Shown: positions 9,139 to 18,854, counted from the stretch's first letter. The stretch is 64,000 nucleotides of DNA from SCUB01 sp041918675 (GCA_041918675.1 JAYRVF010000010.1:43803-107802), one strand, 5' to 3'. Notes: generated from the sequence alone by a model not told the origin. Translations and numbers: made by a program.

Positions 9139-11406
9139 TCAGAGCGGCAGGCCTTCCGTCTCGGCGAAGGCTTTCAATTGGTCACGGATCGACACGCTGT
9201 CGGCGGGCGCGGCGAGCAGCGGCTCGATCAGCGCTTCGAGCTTGCGCAGGTCGGTTTCGAGCATCAGGGCCTTCACCGGACCGTGGGAGGTGGCCGACAG
9301 CGAGAGCGCGCGGAAACCGATCGCCACCAGCGCGAGCGCCTCGATCGGTCGCGACGCCATCTCCCCGCACAGCGAAACCGGAATGTCGCGCGCGCGCCCG
9401 ACATCCACGATCCGCTTCAGCGTTCTCAGCATGGGCGCCGACAGCGTATCGAAGCGATCGGCGACCCTGGGATTGCCGCGATCGATCGCGAACAGGAACT
9501 GGAACAGGTCGTTCGAGCCGACGGAAAGAAAGTCGACGCGGCTGGCGAGTTCGTCGAGCTGGCAGAGCAGCGCCGGAACCTCGACCATGGTGCCGACATC
9601 CACTCGTTCGGGCAGCGCGTGTCCATGCTGGCGCAGATGCGTGAGCTCGCGCTCGACGATCGCCCTGGCGCGGTCGAATTCGTCGACCGTGGAGATCATC
9701 GGGAACATCACGCGCAGCCAGCGCCCGCCCGCGGCCCGCAGCAGCGCGCGCACCTGGCCGCGCAGGAGACCGGGCCGGTCGAGGCCGAGCCGGATCGCGC
9801 GCCACCCGAGCGCGGGATTTTCCTCCGCGACCGTTTCCAGATAGGGCAGCGCCTTGTCGCCGCCGATGTCGAGCGTGCGGAACGTCACCGGCCTGCCGCC
9901 GGCCGCGTCGAGCACCGCGCGATAGAGCGCGAGCTGCTCGGCGGTGCGCGGCAGGCTGTGCCCGACCATGAACTGCAGTTCGGTGCGGAACAGGCCGACC
10001 CCGGCGCAGCCGGTTTCCTCGATATGCGGCAGGTCGATGGTCAGGCCGGCATTGATGAGCAGGTCGATCGGCTGGCCGTCGAGCGTGACGCAGGGCCGGT
10101 CGCGCAAGGTGCGGTACTGCGCCTGGCGCCGCGCGCGGATGCGCACGCGCTCGGCATAGGCGCCCTCGACCTCGGTCGAGGGGCGGATGAAGACGGCCCC
10201 CGACGTGCCGTCGACGATGACGGGATCGCCCGGATCGGCGATGCCGACGGCGTTGGCGACCTCGCCGACCGCCGGAATGCCGAGCGCGCGGGCGATGATG
10301 GAGACATGCGAGGTCGGTCCGCCTTCCTCCAGCACCAGGCCGCGCACCCGCTTGCGGTCGTAGTCGAGCAGCGCCGCCGGCCCCATCGAGCGGGCGACGA
10401 TGATGGCGTTGTCGGGCAATTGCTCGCGCGAGGGGGCGTGATCGCGCCCGGTCAATTGCCGCATCAGGCGATGGCCGAGATCGTCGAGATCGTGCAGGCG
10501 CTCGCGCAGATAGGGATCGGTCGAGCGCAGCATGCGCGCGCGGGTGTTCGACTGCACGCGCTCGACCGCGGCTTCCGCGGTCAGGCCGGTCGCCACCGCC
10601 TCGTGCAGCTTGCGCTGCCAGCCGGGATCGTTGGCGAACATGCGGTAGGCCTCGAGCACGTCGCGATGCTCGCCGCCGTCGGCGACGTCGCCTCGCTCGA
10701 GCATGTGGTCGAGATCGGCGCGCAGCTTCGCGATCGCGGCTTCGAGGCGCTTGTCCTCGCTCTGGATGTCGTCGGCGATGTAATTGGTGATGACGACGCG
10801 CGGCTCGTGCAGCACGACATGGCCGAGCGCGATGCCCTCGGACAAGACCGAGCCCGACAATTGCTGGGCGTGATGGGCGGCCGGTTCGGCGCCGGGCTTG
10901 GCCAGCGCCGACAATTCGCCCGAGGCGATCATTTCGGCGAGGACCATCGCCGTCGTCTGCAGCGCCTCGACCTCTTCCTCGACATAGGTCCGGTGGGCGC
11001 GGTTCTGCACCACCAGGACGCCGAGCGTATTGCCGGCGCGCAGCACCGGAACGCCGAGGAAGGAGTGATAGATCTCTTCGCCCGTCTCCGGTCGGTAGGA
11101 GAAGGCGGGATGGTTCTGCGCGTCGGAGAGGTTGAGCGCGGTCGCCTCGCTCGCCACCAGGCCGACGAGACCTTCGTCGGCGTTGAGCACGGTCTGGTGG
11201 ACCGCGGCGCGGTTAAGGCCTTCGGTGGCGTAGAGTTCGAGCGTGCCGTCGACGCGCAGCACGTAAACGGAGCACACCTCCGCCACCATGTTGGCGGCGA
11301 TCAGCACGACGATCTTGTCGAGGCGTTCCTGCGCGCTGACGGGCTCCGCCATCACCTCGCGGAGTCGTCGCAGCAAGACCCTGGGTCCTCCCAGCGTGCT
11401 CCGCAT
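9139..11406 (-). CDS. ptsP: Nitrogen-regulatory phosphoenolpyruvate-protein phosphotransferase (EI-Ntr)
   Basis: First enzyme of the nitrogen phosphotransferase relay: it autophosphorylates from PEP and passes phosphate to NPr. It is 755 residues: N-terminal GAF sensor domain (about 20-165), PEP-utilising N domain (about 185-310), swivel domain with the phosphorylated His367 in GGPTSHVSI, and a C-terminal TIM barrel ending in the IPVSLCGEMAS region with its active-site Cys. In relatives the GAF domain binds glutamine or 2-oxoglutarate. It lies between lysC and prfA, the usual rhizobial order. Confidence 0.96.
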   Translation of the reverse strand: MRSTLGGPRVLLRRLREVMAEPVSAQERLDKIVVLIAANMVAEVCSVYVLRVDGTLELYATEGLNRAAVHQTVLNADEGLVGLVASEATALNLSDAQNHPAFSYRPETGEEIYHSFLGVPVLRAGNTLGVLVVQNRAHRTYVEEEVEALQTTAMVLAEMIASGELSALAKPGAEPAAHHAQQLSGSVLSEGIALGHVVLHEPRVVITNYIADDIQSEDKRLEAAIAKLRADLDHMLERGDVADGGEHRDVLEAYRMFANDPGWQRKLHEAVATGLTAEAAVERVQSNTRARMLRSTDPYLRERLHDLDDLGHRLMRQLTGRDHAPSREQLPDNAIIVARSMGPAALLDYDRKRVRGLVLEEGGPTSHVSIIARALGIPAVGEVANAVGIADPGDPVIVDGTSGAVFIRPSTEVEGAYAERVRIRARRQAQYRTLRDRPCVTLDGQPIDLLINAGLTIDLPHIEETGCAGVGLFRTELQFMVGHSLPRTAEQLALYRAVLDAAGGRPVTFRTLDIGGDKALPYLETVAEENPALGWRAIRLGLDRPGLLRGQVRALLRAAGGRWLRVMFPMISTVDEFDRARAIVERELTHLRQHGHALPERVDVGTMVEVPALLCQLDELASRVDFLSVGSNDLFQFLFAIDRGNPRVADRFDTLSAPMLRTLKRIVDVGRARDIPVSLCGEMASRPIEALALVAIGFRALSLSATSHGPVKALMLETDLRKLEALIEPLLAAPADSVSIRDQLKAFAETEGLPL

Positions 11407-11652
11407 CGGTTGACATCCTCGCCCCCGAGACCGCCGGCGTTCCCGGCGCCGAAATATCGGGGTAAATCATTGGTTTCACTTATAAAAATGAAAGCGAACG
11501 ACGCGCTTCCACCCCGCGCCGGTAAGGCGGCCATCCGCCCGGCCGACGCACCCGCCCGCTAGGGCCCGCCTGCTGATTTTGGCTATAGCGAATTGGGCAA
11601 CGAATTGCCAAGCAAAAGCCCTGCCAGAAGGGGCGCTGGCCGGCGGGCGCCG

Positions 11653-12924
11653 TTAGGCCTGGTCGAGGCCGTAGAGCGTATGCAGCGTCCTGACCGCGAG
11701 TTCGGTATAGGCCGCGTCGATCAGGATCGAGAACTTGATTTCCGAGGTGGTGATGGCGCGGATGTTGATGTTGCGCTCCGAAAGCGCTCCGAACGCCTTC
11801 GCCGCGACGCCGGCATGGCTGCGCATTCCGATGCCGATCACCGAAACCTTGGAAACGTCGGTGGCGCTGTCGAGCCGGCCGTAGCCGATCGCGTCCCTGG
11901 CCTTGACGATCGTATCCTTGGCGCGCGCGAAGTCGGAGGCCGGCACGGTGAAGGTCAGGTCGGTCGTGGCGCCGTCGGCCGAGACGTTCTGCACGATCAT
12001 GTCGACATTGATGCTGGCCTCGGCGAGCGGGCCGAAGATCGCGGCCGCCACGCCCGGCTTGTCCTGCACGTCGCGGATGGAAATCTGCGCCTCGTCCTTG
12101 GAGAAGGCGATGCCGGTGACGACTTGCTGTTCCACGATGTCCTCCTCGCTGCAGATGAGCGTTCCCGGCGGCGTTCCGTGCGGGTCGATGTCTTCCGGCT
12201 TGTCGAAACTGGAGCGCACGAACACGCGCACATTATGCACCATGCCGATCTCGACCGAGCGCACCTGGAGCACCTTGGAGCCGAGCGACGCCATTTCCAG
12301 CATCTCCTCGAAGGAGACGCGGTCGAGCCGCCGCGCCTTGGGAACGATGCGCGGGTCGGTGGTGTAGACGCCGTCGACGTCGGTGTAGATGTCGCAGCGG
12401 TCGGCATGAATGGCGGCGGCGAGCGCCACCGCCGACGTGTCCGAGCCGCCGCGCCCGAGCGTGACGATGCGGCCGGTTTTCGGGTTGATGCCCTGAAAGC
12501 CGGAAACGACGGCGATCTCGCCGCGCTTGGCGAAGCCGTCGAGAATGCCGTTCGGCTCGATGCCGGTGATGCGGGCCGCGCCATGCGCGTCCGAGCCGTG
12601 CAGCGGAATCTGCCAACCCTGCCAGGAGCGCGCCGGCAGCCCCATCTTGGCGAGGGTCAGCGCGAGCAGGCCGGAGGTCACCTGTTCGCCCGAGGCCACC
12701 ACCACGTCATATTCGGCCATCTCGTAATTGGCGTCGCCATCGATGCCGAGCGCGGCGTCCTTGCACCAGCCGACCAGTTCGTTGGTCTTGCCGGCCATCG
12801 CCGAGACGACGACGGCGACCTCGTGGCCGGCATCGACCTCGCGCTTGACGTGCCGCGCGACGTTGCGGATGCGGTCGACGTCGGCGACCGAGGTTCCGCC
12901 GAATTTCATGACGAGCCGGCTCAT
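11653..12924 (-). CDS. lysC: Aspartate kinase
   Basis: Phosphorylates aspartate, the committed step to lysine, threonine, methionine and diaminopimelate. The 423-residue protein has an amino-acid kinase domain starting at KFGGTSVAD (7-15) and two C-terminal ACT domains (about 265-420) for feedback inhibition. The frame is open far upstream (to 13179), but that extension is unlike any aspartokinase, so I use ATG 12924 (MSRLVMKFGG). There is no strong Shine-Dalgarno. An internal start for a beta subunit, as in some lysC genes, cannot be decided from sequence. Confidence 0.96.
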   Translation of the reverse strand: MSRLVMKFGGTSVADVDRIRNVARHVKREVDAGHEVAVVVSAMAGKTNELVGWCKDAALGIDGDANYEMAEYDVVVASGEQVTSGLLALTLAKMGLPARSWQGWQIPLHGSDAHGAARITGIEPNGILDGFAKRGEIAVVSGFQGINPKTGRIVTLGRGGSDTSAVALAAAIHADRCDIYTDVDGVYTTDPRIVPKARRLDRVSFEEMLEMASLGSKVLQVRSVEIGMVHNVRVFVRSSFDKPEDIDPHGTPPGTLICSEEDIVEQQVVTGIAFSKDEAQISIRDVQDKPGVAAAIFGPLAEASINVDMIVQNVSADGATTDLTFTVPASDFARAKDTIVKARDAIGYGRLDSATDVSKVSVIGIGMRSHAGVAAKAFGALSERNINIRAITTSEIKFSILIDAAYTELAVRTLHTLYGLDQA

Positions 12925-13214
12925 GATGGATCGATCATTCCCGATGCGGGCGACCCCGGCGCGCGCGCCGCCGGCCGCTGGAGCGCGATCGGCAAGAGTG
13001 GCTTCCGGCCTTGCGTCGGGTCGCGCTCTAAGTGATTGAGATCGCGCACGGTCTTGAAGGCTGCCGGATTCCACCACGCCGGACCATGCGCAACCGCGAA
13101 AAGGCGCGTATACATACCGGCGAGAGGCGGCCTTCGCAACCACGTTCGCGTGGCCGGCGAGGCGGCGCTTTGCTATCACGAACGCGGCGAAAGCGCCGGA
13201 CGGGGAACAGGCCC

Positions 13215-13682
13215 ATGGGGCGTTATATCGACGAAATTCTTCAGCCGGGCGAACGGCTTCTCTATTCGACGACCATTCATTGGATCATCTATCTGCCGGG
13301 ACTTGCGCTGTGGGTTCTCGCGCTCGCCGTCATCGTTTTCGGCAACGCGGTCGCCCCCGGGATCGGCGGCGTCGGGCTCATCATCATCGCGCTCATCTTG
13401 CTCGGCATCGGCCTGATTTCGGTTCTGCGGGCCTGGTTCCGGCGCTGGACCACCGAATTCGACGTGACCGATCGCCGCATCGTCCAGAAGAACGGCTTCA
13501 TCGAGCGACGTACGGTGGAGATGAACATGGACAAGGTCGAAAGCGTCGACGTCAATCAGTCGATCCTGGGCCGTATTTTCGATTACGGCGAAGTCATCGT
13601 TCGCGGCACCGGCGAAAGCTGGGAGCCGATCAGGACGATCGGCTCGCCGCTCAAGTTCCGCAACCACATCACGGCGCGCTGA
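13215..13682 (+). CDS. PH domain (bPH2/DUF304) membrane protein
   Basis: Small inner-membrane protein of 155 residues. Two adjacent hydrophobic segments (about 22-70: IIYLPGLALWVLALAVIVFG, then a second stretch) are followed by a soluble bacterial PH domain with the family pattern EFDVTDRRIVQKNGFIERRT, then DKVESVDVNQSILGRIFDYG. Family function is not established. The frame is open upstream from 13032, but ATG 13215 follows GGGGAACAGG and gives the normal N-terminus (MGRYIDEILQPGE). It lies upstream of ubiG on the same strand, with 46 bp between. Confidence 0.9.
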   Translation: MGRYIDEILQPGERLLYSTTIHWIIYLPGLALWVLALAVIVFGNAVAPGIGGVGLIIIALILLGIGLISVLRAWFRRWTTEFDVTDRRIVQKNGFIERRTVEMNMDKVESVDVNQSILGRIFDYGEVIVRGTGESWEPIRTIGSPLKFRNHITAR

Positions 13683-13728
13683 AACTCGTTTCCCCTTCCG
13701 ACAGAATTTTCCGACAAGGACAACCGCG

Positions 13729-14493
13729 ATGCCATCCGAGGCAAATCCCACCGCCGGCCCGTCGACCGTCGATCCGGCCGAGGTCGCCCGCTTCTCACGC
13801 CTGTCGGATCAGTGGTGGGACCCCAAGGGCAAGATGGCGCCGCTGCACAAGTTCAATCCGCTGCGCATCGCCTATATCCGCGACTCGGTCTGCCGCCGCT
13901 TCGACCGCGGCCCGCGCGGCCTGAATTGCATGAGCGGCCTGCGCCTGCTCGATATCGGCTGCGGCGCCGGCCTCCTCAGCGAACCGATGGCGCGGCTCGG
14001 CGCCGATGTGATCGGCGTCGACCCGTCGGCGACCAACATCGCGGCGGCGCGCCTGCACGCGGCCAAGTCGCGTCTCGTCATCGATTACCGCAACTCCACC
14101 ATCGAGGAGCTCGACCCGCGCGAGCGCTTCGACGTCATCTTGGCGATGGAGGTGGTTGAGCACGTCACCGACGTGGGGCTGTTCCTGCGCCACTGCGCCG
14201 CGCTGCTCAAGCCGACCGGCCTGATCGTGGCGGCGACGCTGAACCGGACGTGGAAGAGCTTCGCGCTCGCCATCGTCGGGGCCGAATACGTGCTGCGCTG
14301 GCTGCCGCGCGGAACCCATCAATGGGACAAGTTCGTCACGCCGGAGGAGCTCGAAAGCCATTTTGCCGCCGCCGGACTCGCGGTCGCCGAGCGCGCCGGC
14401 GTCGTCTACAATCCGTTTTCCGACCGTTGGAGCCTGTCGTCCGATCTCGACGTCAATTTCATGATGGTGGCGGAGCCGAATCCGTCACCGTGA
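13729..14493 (+). CDS. ubiG: Ubiquinone biosynthesis O-methyltransferase
   Basis: Catalyses the two O-methylations in ubiquinone synthesis. The 254-residue protein starts with the UbiG-specific region (VARFSRLSDQWWDPKGKMAPLH, 19-40; HKFNPLRIAYI) and has SAM motif I LLDIGCGAG at 73-81 and an acidic GVDPS loop. The family's FNRTWKS-type segment appears as TLNRTWKSF, and the C-terminal DVNFM is typical. The downstream EamA gene begins one base after its stop, so the two are probably cotranscribed. Confidence 0.96.
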   Translation: MPSEANPTAGPSTVDPAEVARFSRLSDQWWDPKGKMAPLHKFNPLRIAYIRDSVCRRFDRGPRGLNCMSGLRLLDIGCGAGLLSEPMARLGADVIGVDPSATNIAAARLHAAKSRLVIDYRNSTIEELDPRERFDVILAMEVVEHVTDVGLFLRHCAALLKPTGLIVAATLNRTWKSFALAIVGAEYVLRWLPRGTHQWDKFVTPEELESHFAAAGLAVAERAGVVYNPFSDRWSLSSDLDVNFMMVAEPNPSP

Positions 14494-14494
14494 G

Positions 14495-15394
14495 ATGATC
14501 GATCCCTCGTTGCTCTGGATTCCCTTCACCCTCGCCGGAGCGGCGGCGCAGGTCGCGCGCAACGCGGCGCAGCGCGGCCTCACGCCCGCGCTCGGGACGA
14601 TCGGGGCGACCCATGTCCGCTTCCTGTTCGGATTTCCCTTCGCGCTGATCTTTCTCGCGCTGGTCGCGGCGGCGACCGGCGAACGCCCGTCCTTGCCGCA
14701 CTTGGCGTTCTGGCCGTGGCTGATGATGGGCGCGCTGACGCAGATCATCGCCACCGCCTTGATGCTCGCCGCCATGGCCGAGCGCTCGTTCGTCGTCACC
14801 ACGGCCTATCTCAAGACCGAGCCGATCCAGGTCGCGATTTTCGGATTTCTGTTTCTCGGCGACGCGCTGACCGCGGTCAAATTCCTCGCGATCGTGCTGG
14901 CGACCGCCGGCGTGATGCTCACGGTTTGGCGGCCGGGAACGCGGATGGCCGCCTCCAAGTCCTGGCCGACGGCGATGGGGCTTGCCGCGGCCGCGATCTT
15001 CGCGCTTTCGGCGATCGGATTTCGCGGCGCCGTTCTCAACGTGCCGGGCGCGGGCTTCGTCATGGCCGCCACCACGACGCTGGTGCTCTCCCTGCTGGTT
15101 CAGACGCTGGTGTTGACGGCATGGCTCGCCGCGCGCTCGCCAAGCGTGCTCCTCGCCATCCTGCGCGCCTGGCGTCCGTCGCTGCTGGCGGGATTTTTCG
15201 GCGCGCTCGCCTCGCAATTCTGGTTTCTGGCCTTCGCGCTGACGGCGGCGGCCAATGTGCGCACGCTCGCGCTCGTCGAGGTGCCGTTCGCCCAGGGCGT
15301 CGCCCGTTACGGCTTCAAGCAGCGCGTGACCGCGCGCGAAGGCGTGGGCATCGCCATGATCGTAATCGGCGTGGCGATCCTGATCGCGTGGTAG
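14495..15394 (+). CDS. EamA/DMT-family transporter
   Basis: Inner-membrane transporter of the drug/metabolite superfamily, 299 residues, with about ten hydrophobic helices in two EamA-like halves. Examples are LFGFPFALIFLALVAAATG in the first half and LTAAANVRTLALVEVPFAQG in the second, the usual pattern near helix 9 of these proteins. The substrate cannot be predicted. It starts one base after the ubiG stop, so translation is probably coupled. Confidence 0.9.
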   Translation: MIDPSLLWIPFTLAGAAAQVARNAAQRGLTPALGTIGATHVRFLFGFPFALIFLALVAAATGERPSLPHLAFWPWLMMGALTQIIATALMLAAMAERSFVVTTAYLKTEPIQVAIFGFLFLGDALTAVKFLAIVLATAGVMLTVWRPGTRMAASKSWPTAMGLAAAAIFALSAIGFRGAVLNVPGAGFVMAATTTLVLSLLVQTLVLTAWLAARSPSVLLAILRAWRPSLLAGFFGALASQFWFLAFALTAAANVRTLALVEVPFAQGVARYGFKQRVTAREGVGIAMIVIGVAILIAW

Positions 15395-15408
15395 CTCCGC
15401 GTCCGGGG

Positions 15409-15876
15409 CTAGTTTCGCTCGTCGGGCAGACTCGGCAGGGGAAAGAACTCGACGCCTTCCTCGTGCAAGGCCCGCGCCTCGCCGAGCGTCGCCTCGCCAT
15501 AGATCGGACGATGCGCGCGCTCGCCGTAATGCATCTTGCGCGCCTCTTCGGGAAACCGCCCGCCGACATCGTCGGCCCGCGCGGTCAGTTGGTCGCGCAA
15601 TTCCTTGACCTTGGCGCGCAGCTCCCGCTCCTTGGTCGAGACCAGCGGCAAGGTGGCGGCCTCGGGCTCCGCCGCGTCCGTCGGCGCGGCGCGCGTTTCG
15701 TCGGCTTTACGGCCCCGCGCGAGGCGCGGCGCCATGATCGATTTGGTGACGTTGGCCGAGCCGCATACCGGGCAGGTCACCAGGGCGCGCCCGAGCTGGC
15801 GATCGAACGCGGCCGAACTCTGGAACCAGCTCTCGAATTCATGATCGCGCTCGCAGCGCAGGGCATAGCGGATCAT
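15409..15876 (-). CDS. DUF1178 family protein
   Basis: Conserved 155-residue protein of unknown function. It opens with MIRYALRCERDHEFESWFQSS and has CPVCGSANVTKSIMAPRLAR. The Cys near residue 8 together with CPVC suggests a small zinc ribbon, as in other DUF1178 proteins. The middle is charged and the C-terminus has EARKMHYGERAHRPIYGEAT, another family signature. The ATG overlaps the nitrilase stop by 4 bp (ATGA). The nitrilase-DUF1178 pairing is common in Rhizobiales. Confidence 0.93.
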   Translation of the reverse strand: MIRYALRCERDHEFESWFQSSAAFDRQLGRALVTCPVCGSANVTKSIMAPRLARGRKADETRAAPTDAAEPEAATLPLVSTKERELRAKVKELRDQLTARADDVGGRFPEEARKMHYGERAHRPIYGEATLGEARALHEEGVEFFPLPSLPDERN

Positions 15877-16748
15877 TTCGGCTCCCGCGCGAGGTGAAGG
15901 TAGTCGGGGCCGGGATGGGGATCGGACACCGAGAACCGGCGTCCGTGCCGAAGCGAGGGAATGCGCTTGCGCGCCTGCGCCACGCGCTCCGGATCGATCG
16001 TCGCGGTCACGACGCAGGGTTCGGTGCCGCCTTCGCCGAGCACGGTTCCCCACGGATCGACGATCAGCGAATGGCCGAACGTATCGCGCCCGTTTTCGTG
16101 CCGTCCGCCTTGCGCGGCCGCGAGCACGAAGCAGCCGTTCTCGATCGCGCGCGCCTTGATGAGCGTGTGCCAATGCGCCTCGCCGGTCTGGCGCGTGAAC
16201 GCGGCCGGCACGGCGAGGAACTGGGCGCCGGCCTCCGCCAGCGCGCGAAACAACGCGGGAAAGCGCACGTCGTAGCAGATGCTCAGGCCGATGCGGCCCC
16301 AGGGCAGATCGCACACGACCGCGCTTTCGCCGGCTCGGAAATTCGCCGATTCGCGATAGCTTTCGCCGCCGGCGAGATCGACGTCGAACATGTGGATCTT
16401 GTCGTAGCGCGCGATGATGTCGCCGCCGGGGTCGATCACGAAGGAACGGTTCACCGCGCGCTCGGCCGAAACGCGGATCGCGAGCGAGCCGATGTGAAGG
16501 TGGATGGCGAGTTCGCGGGCGAGCGCGCGCATGGCCGAAAGCGCGCCGTCCTCTTCCTCGGGGCGGATCACCGCGAACAGGCGCTCGCGCTCGAGCACCA
16601 GAATGTTGGTCATCTCCGGCGTCTGCACGTAACTGGCGCCGGCCGCGGCCGCCTGGCGTATCAGGCCGGTCGCCTGCTCGACATTGGCGGCGGGGTCGAT
16701 GCCCGAGCGCATCTGCACCAGCGCCGCGACGAACGGGGTCGATGTCAT
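15873..16748 (-). CDS. Carbon-nitrogen hydrolase (Nit1/Nit2-like amidase)
   Basis: Nitrilase-superfamily amidase of 291 residues. Catalytic triad by alignment: Glu45 (QTPEMTN), Lys117 (YDKIHMFD) and Cys158 (SICYDVRFP). The context YDKIHMFDVDL and the GEAHWHTLIKARAIENG segment match the Nit branch, whose members hydrolyse omega-amides or deaminated glutathione. The deaminated-glutathione role is known for relatives and only inferred here; glutaredoxin upstream fits it. ATG 16748 is preceded by GAGGTGGA at good spacing; a GTG at 16760 is the alternative. Confidence 0.93.
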   Translation of the reverse strand: MTSTPFVAALVQMRSGIDPAANVEQATGLIRQAAAAGASYVQTPEMTNILVLERERLFAVIRPEEEDGALSAMRALARELAIHLHIGSLAIRVSAERAVNRSFVIDPGGDIIARYDKIHMFDVDLAGGESYRESANFRAGESAVVCDLPWGRIGLSICYDVRFPALFRALAEAGAQFLAVPAAFTRQTGEAHWHTLIKARAIENGCFVLAAAQGGRHENGRDTFGHSLIVDPWGTVLGEGGTEPCVVTATIDPERVAQARKRIPSLRHGRRFSVSDPHPGPDYLHLAREPK

Positions 16749-16785
16749 GGCTGGTTCCACCTCGACGCGATCATGGCGGCGCCCA

Positions 16786-17055
16786 TCACGCCATCGCGGA
16801 AGCGAGAAGGGAATCGAGCTCGCCCGTGCGGTCGAGGGCGTAGATGTCGTCGCAGCCTCCGAGATGGACCTCGCCGATGAAGATCTGCGGCACGGTCATG
16901 CGTCCGTTGGCGCGCTTGATCATCTCCTCGCGCAAGGACGGGTCGCCGCTCACGTCGAATTCGCGGAACATGACGTTCTTGGACTTGAGAAGTTCCTTGG
17001 CCGCGCGGCAATAGCCGCAGGTCCGGGTCGTGTAGATTTCGACAACATGCGTCAT
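16786..17055 (-). CDS. grxC: Glutaredoxin 3
   Basis: Glutathione-dependent dithiol oxidoreductase, 89 residues. Active site CGYC at 13-16 (TRTCGYCRAA), followed by the glutathione-binding TVPQIFI with its cis-Pro, and GGCDDIYAL. This is the classic class I dithiol type, not the CGFS monothiol type. The start MTHVVEIYTT is the only suitable Met. It sits between comF and the nitrilase gene on the same strand. Confidence 0.96.
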   Translation of the reverse strand: MTHVVEIYTTRTCGYCRAAKELLKSKNVMFREFDVSGDPSLREEMIKRANGRMTVPQIFIGEVHLGGCDDIYALDRTGELDSLLASAMA

Positions 17056-17102
17056 CGCGAAGGGTTCCCGCCGATGGATCGTTCGCTCGAATATAGGCAG
17101 TC

Positions 17103-17900
17103 TCATACCCTGTCCACAACCCGGGCGAACACCAGAACATCCACGCCCGCGGCGCGGGCGCGCAGCAGCGCGCGGGCGCAGGCGTCGGTGGTCGCGCCCG
17201 AAGTGAGCACGTCGTCGACGAGAACGACGCGCTTGCCGCGGATGGAGGCCTTGGCGGCGTCGGGAACCGCGAAAGCGCCCTGCACGTTGGCGGCGCGGTC
17301 GGCGCGCGAAAGGCCGACCTGCTGCTCGGTGTGCCGCGTCCGCTTGAGGAGGTCGTGCGCGACGGGCACGTCCGCGCGCCGGCCGATGGCCGTGGCCAGC
17401 ATCGCGGCCTGGTTGTAGCGACGCGCGAGGCCCCGCCGCCAATGCAGCGGCACCGGAACGACGATGTCGGCGTCGGCCAGGAGCTCGGTGCCCGCGCGCG
17501 CCATCCATCGGCCCATCACCGGGGCGAGATCGGTGCGGTCCTGATATTTGAGCGCGTGAACCATCGCGCGCGCCACGTCGTCATAGCGCACGGCGGCGCG
17601 GGCGCGGCCGTAGGCCGGCGGATCGGCGATCGCTTCCATCGACAACAGGCCGGGTCCCGGGTCGTAGACGAAGGGGATGCCCAGCCGCTCGCAATAAGGC
17701 CGCTCGATGAACGACACCTGTGACCAGCACGAAGCGCATAGGCCTTCCCCGCGCACGGGCGCGCGGCAGGCCACGCATAGCGTCGGCAGCGCGATGTCGA
17801 GGGCAAGGCGCGCGGTCGCGCCGACGAAGTCGCGACAGCCCGCCGCGATCGCGCGCAGGCGGGGACGCCAGCCTGAAATCGTGACGCCGTCCGGCTCCAT
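17103..17900 (-). CDS. comF: ComF family phosphoribosyltransferase-like protein
   Basis: ComF homologue of 265 residues. Relatives in other bacteria help take up or process single-stranded DNA in natural transformation; here the role is unproven. It has an N-terminal zinc-binding four-Cys region (CVACRAPVRGEGLCASC) and a C-terminal PRTase domain with PVPLHWRRGLARRYNQA and the PRPP loop VVLVDDVLTSGAT. The frame is open to 17996, but MEPDGVTISGWRP at 17900 gives the usual length. It is divergent from the methyltransferase at 18001. Confidence 0.92.
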   Translation of the reverse strand: MEPDGVTISGWRPRLRAIAAGCRDFVGATARLALDIALPTLCVACRAPVRGEGLCASCWSQVSFIERPYCERLGIPFVYDPGPGLLSMEAIADPPAYGRARAAVRYDDVARAMVHALKYQDRTDLAPVMGRWMARAGTELLADADIVVPVPLHWRRGLARRYNQAAMLATAIGRRADVPVAHDLLKRTRHTEQQVGLSRADRAANVQGAFAVPDAAKASIRGKRVVLVDDVLTSGATTDACARALLRARAAGVDVLVFARVVDRV

Positions 17901-18000
17901 GATGGGTTCAGCGTAGCGTTTCCTTCGCCCTCCCTCAATCGACAAGGGCAATTCCGTGTTAAGGGAGGCGGGCAAAACCCTCTTCGAGAAAACCACATCG

Positions 18001-18849
18001 ATGGCGGAGGAGATGCCGGAAGATCGGCTGTTCGATCAAGCGCTGCTGCTGCGACGGCGCGAGCGCGCCCGGCGAGCGGGCGCGGAGACGTTCCTCATCG
18101 ACCAGGTCGCGACCGATCTCGGCGAGCGCCTGGCCGCGGTCCGGCGGGAATTTTCGGTCGCCGCCGATGTCGGCACGCCGGTTCCGCTGTCGCGCGCCGC
18201 GCTGGCGCCGCAAGTCGGGGAAATCGCCGCCGTCGACTTTCTCGGCCGCCCGCATGAAGGGCTAGATCTTGACGCGTGCTCGCGCGATCTCGTCGTCTCG
18301 GCGCTGGCGCTGCAATTCGCCAACGACCTGCCCGGCGTGCTGGCGCAGATCCGCCGCGCGCTCAGGCCCGACGGCCTGTTCCTTGCCGCGCTTGCCGGAG
18401 GCGATACGCTCACCGAACTCCGGCAGGCCTTCGCCGAGGCCGAGATCGAGGAAGAGGGCGGGCTTTCGCCGCGCGTGGCGCCGTTCGCGGGCGTGCGCGA
18501 TCTCGGCGCGCTGTTGCAGCGGGCGGGCTTCGCGCTGCCCGTGGTCGACGCCGACCGGCTTTGCGTGCGCTACGGCGACGTATTCGCCTTGATGGGCGAT
18601 CTTCGCCGCATGGGCGCGACCAACGCGCTCCTCGCGCGCCGCCGCGCGCCGCTGCGCCGCGCTACCCTGATGCGCATGGCGGAAATCTACGCGCGCCGTT
18701 TCGCCGATGCCGACGGCCGCGTTCGCGCGACCTTCGAGATCGTCTGGCTATCGGGCTGGGCGCCGCATGAAAGCCAGCCGAAGCCGCTCGCGCCGGGCTC
18801 GGCCGAGGTTTCGCTCGCCGATGTGCTCGGCGGCCGCAAGCCGGCCTGA
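18001..18849 (+). CDS. NDUFAF5-like methyltransferase domain protein
   Basis: Homologue of the mitochondrial complex I assembly factor NDUFAF5, which hydroxylates an NDUFS7 arginine; a similar role on NuoB is known for eukaryotes and only inferred here. It is 282 residues. The N-terminus MPEDRLFDQALLLRRRERA matches the FD..L.RRR..RA signature of the group. A methyltransferase core follows with VVSALALQFANDLPGVLAQIRRALRPDGLFLAALAG split over 100-140. The classical GxGxG is degenerate. ATG 18001 is the best start; no strong Shine-Dalgarno is present. It is divergent from comF. Confidence 0.88.
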   Translation: MAEEMPEDRLFDQALLLRRRERARRAGAETFLIDQVATDLGERLAAVRREFSVAADVGTPVPLSRAALAPQVGEIAAVDFLGRPHEGLDLDACSRDLVVSALALQFANDLPGVLAQIRRALRPDGLFLAALAGGDTLTELRQAFAEAEIEEEGGLSPRVAPFAGVRDLGALLQRAGFALPVVDADRLCVRYGDVFALMGDLRRMGATNALLARRRAPLRRATLMRMAEIYARRFADADGRVRATFEIVWLSGWAPHESQPKPLAPGSAEVSLADVLGGRKPA

Positions 18850-18854
18850 CGCGT

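Noticed and set aside
9004..11562. Long plus-strand open frame (about 850 codons) antisense to ptsP
   Set aside because: Its product is a His/Arg/Gly-rich shadow of a GC-rich gene, with no domain; ptsP on the other strand is unambiguous.
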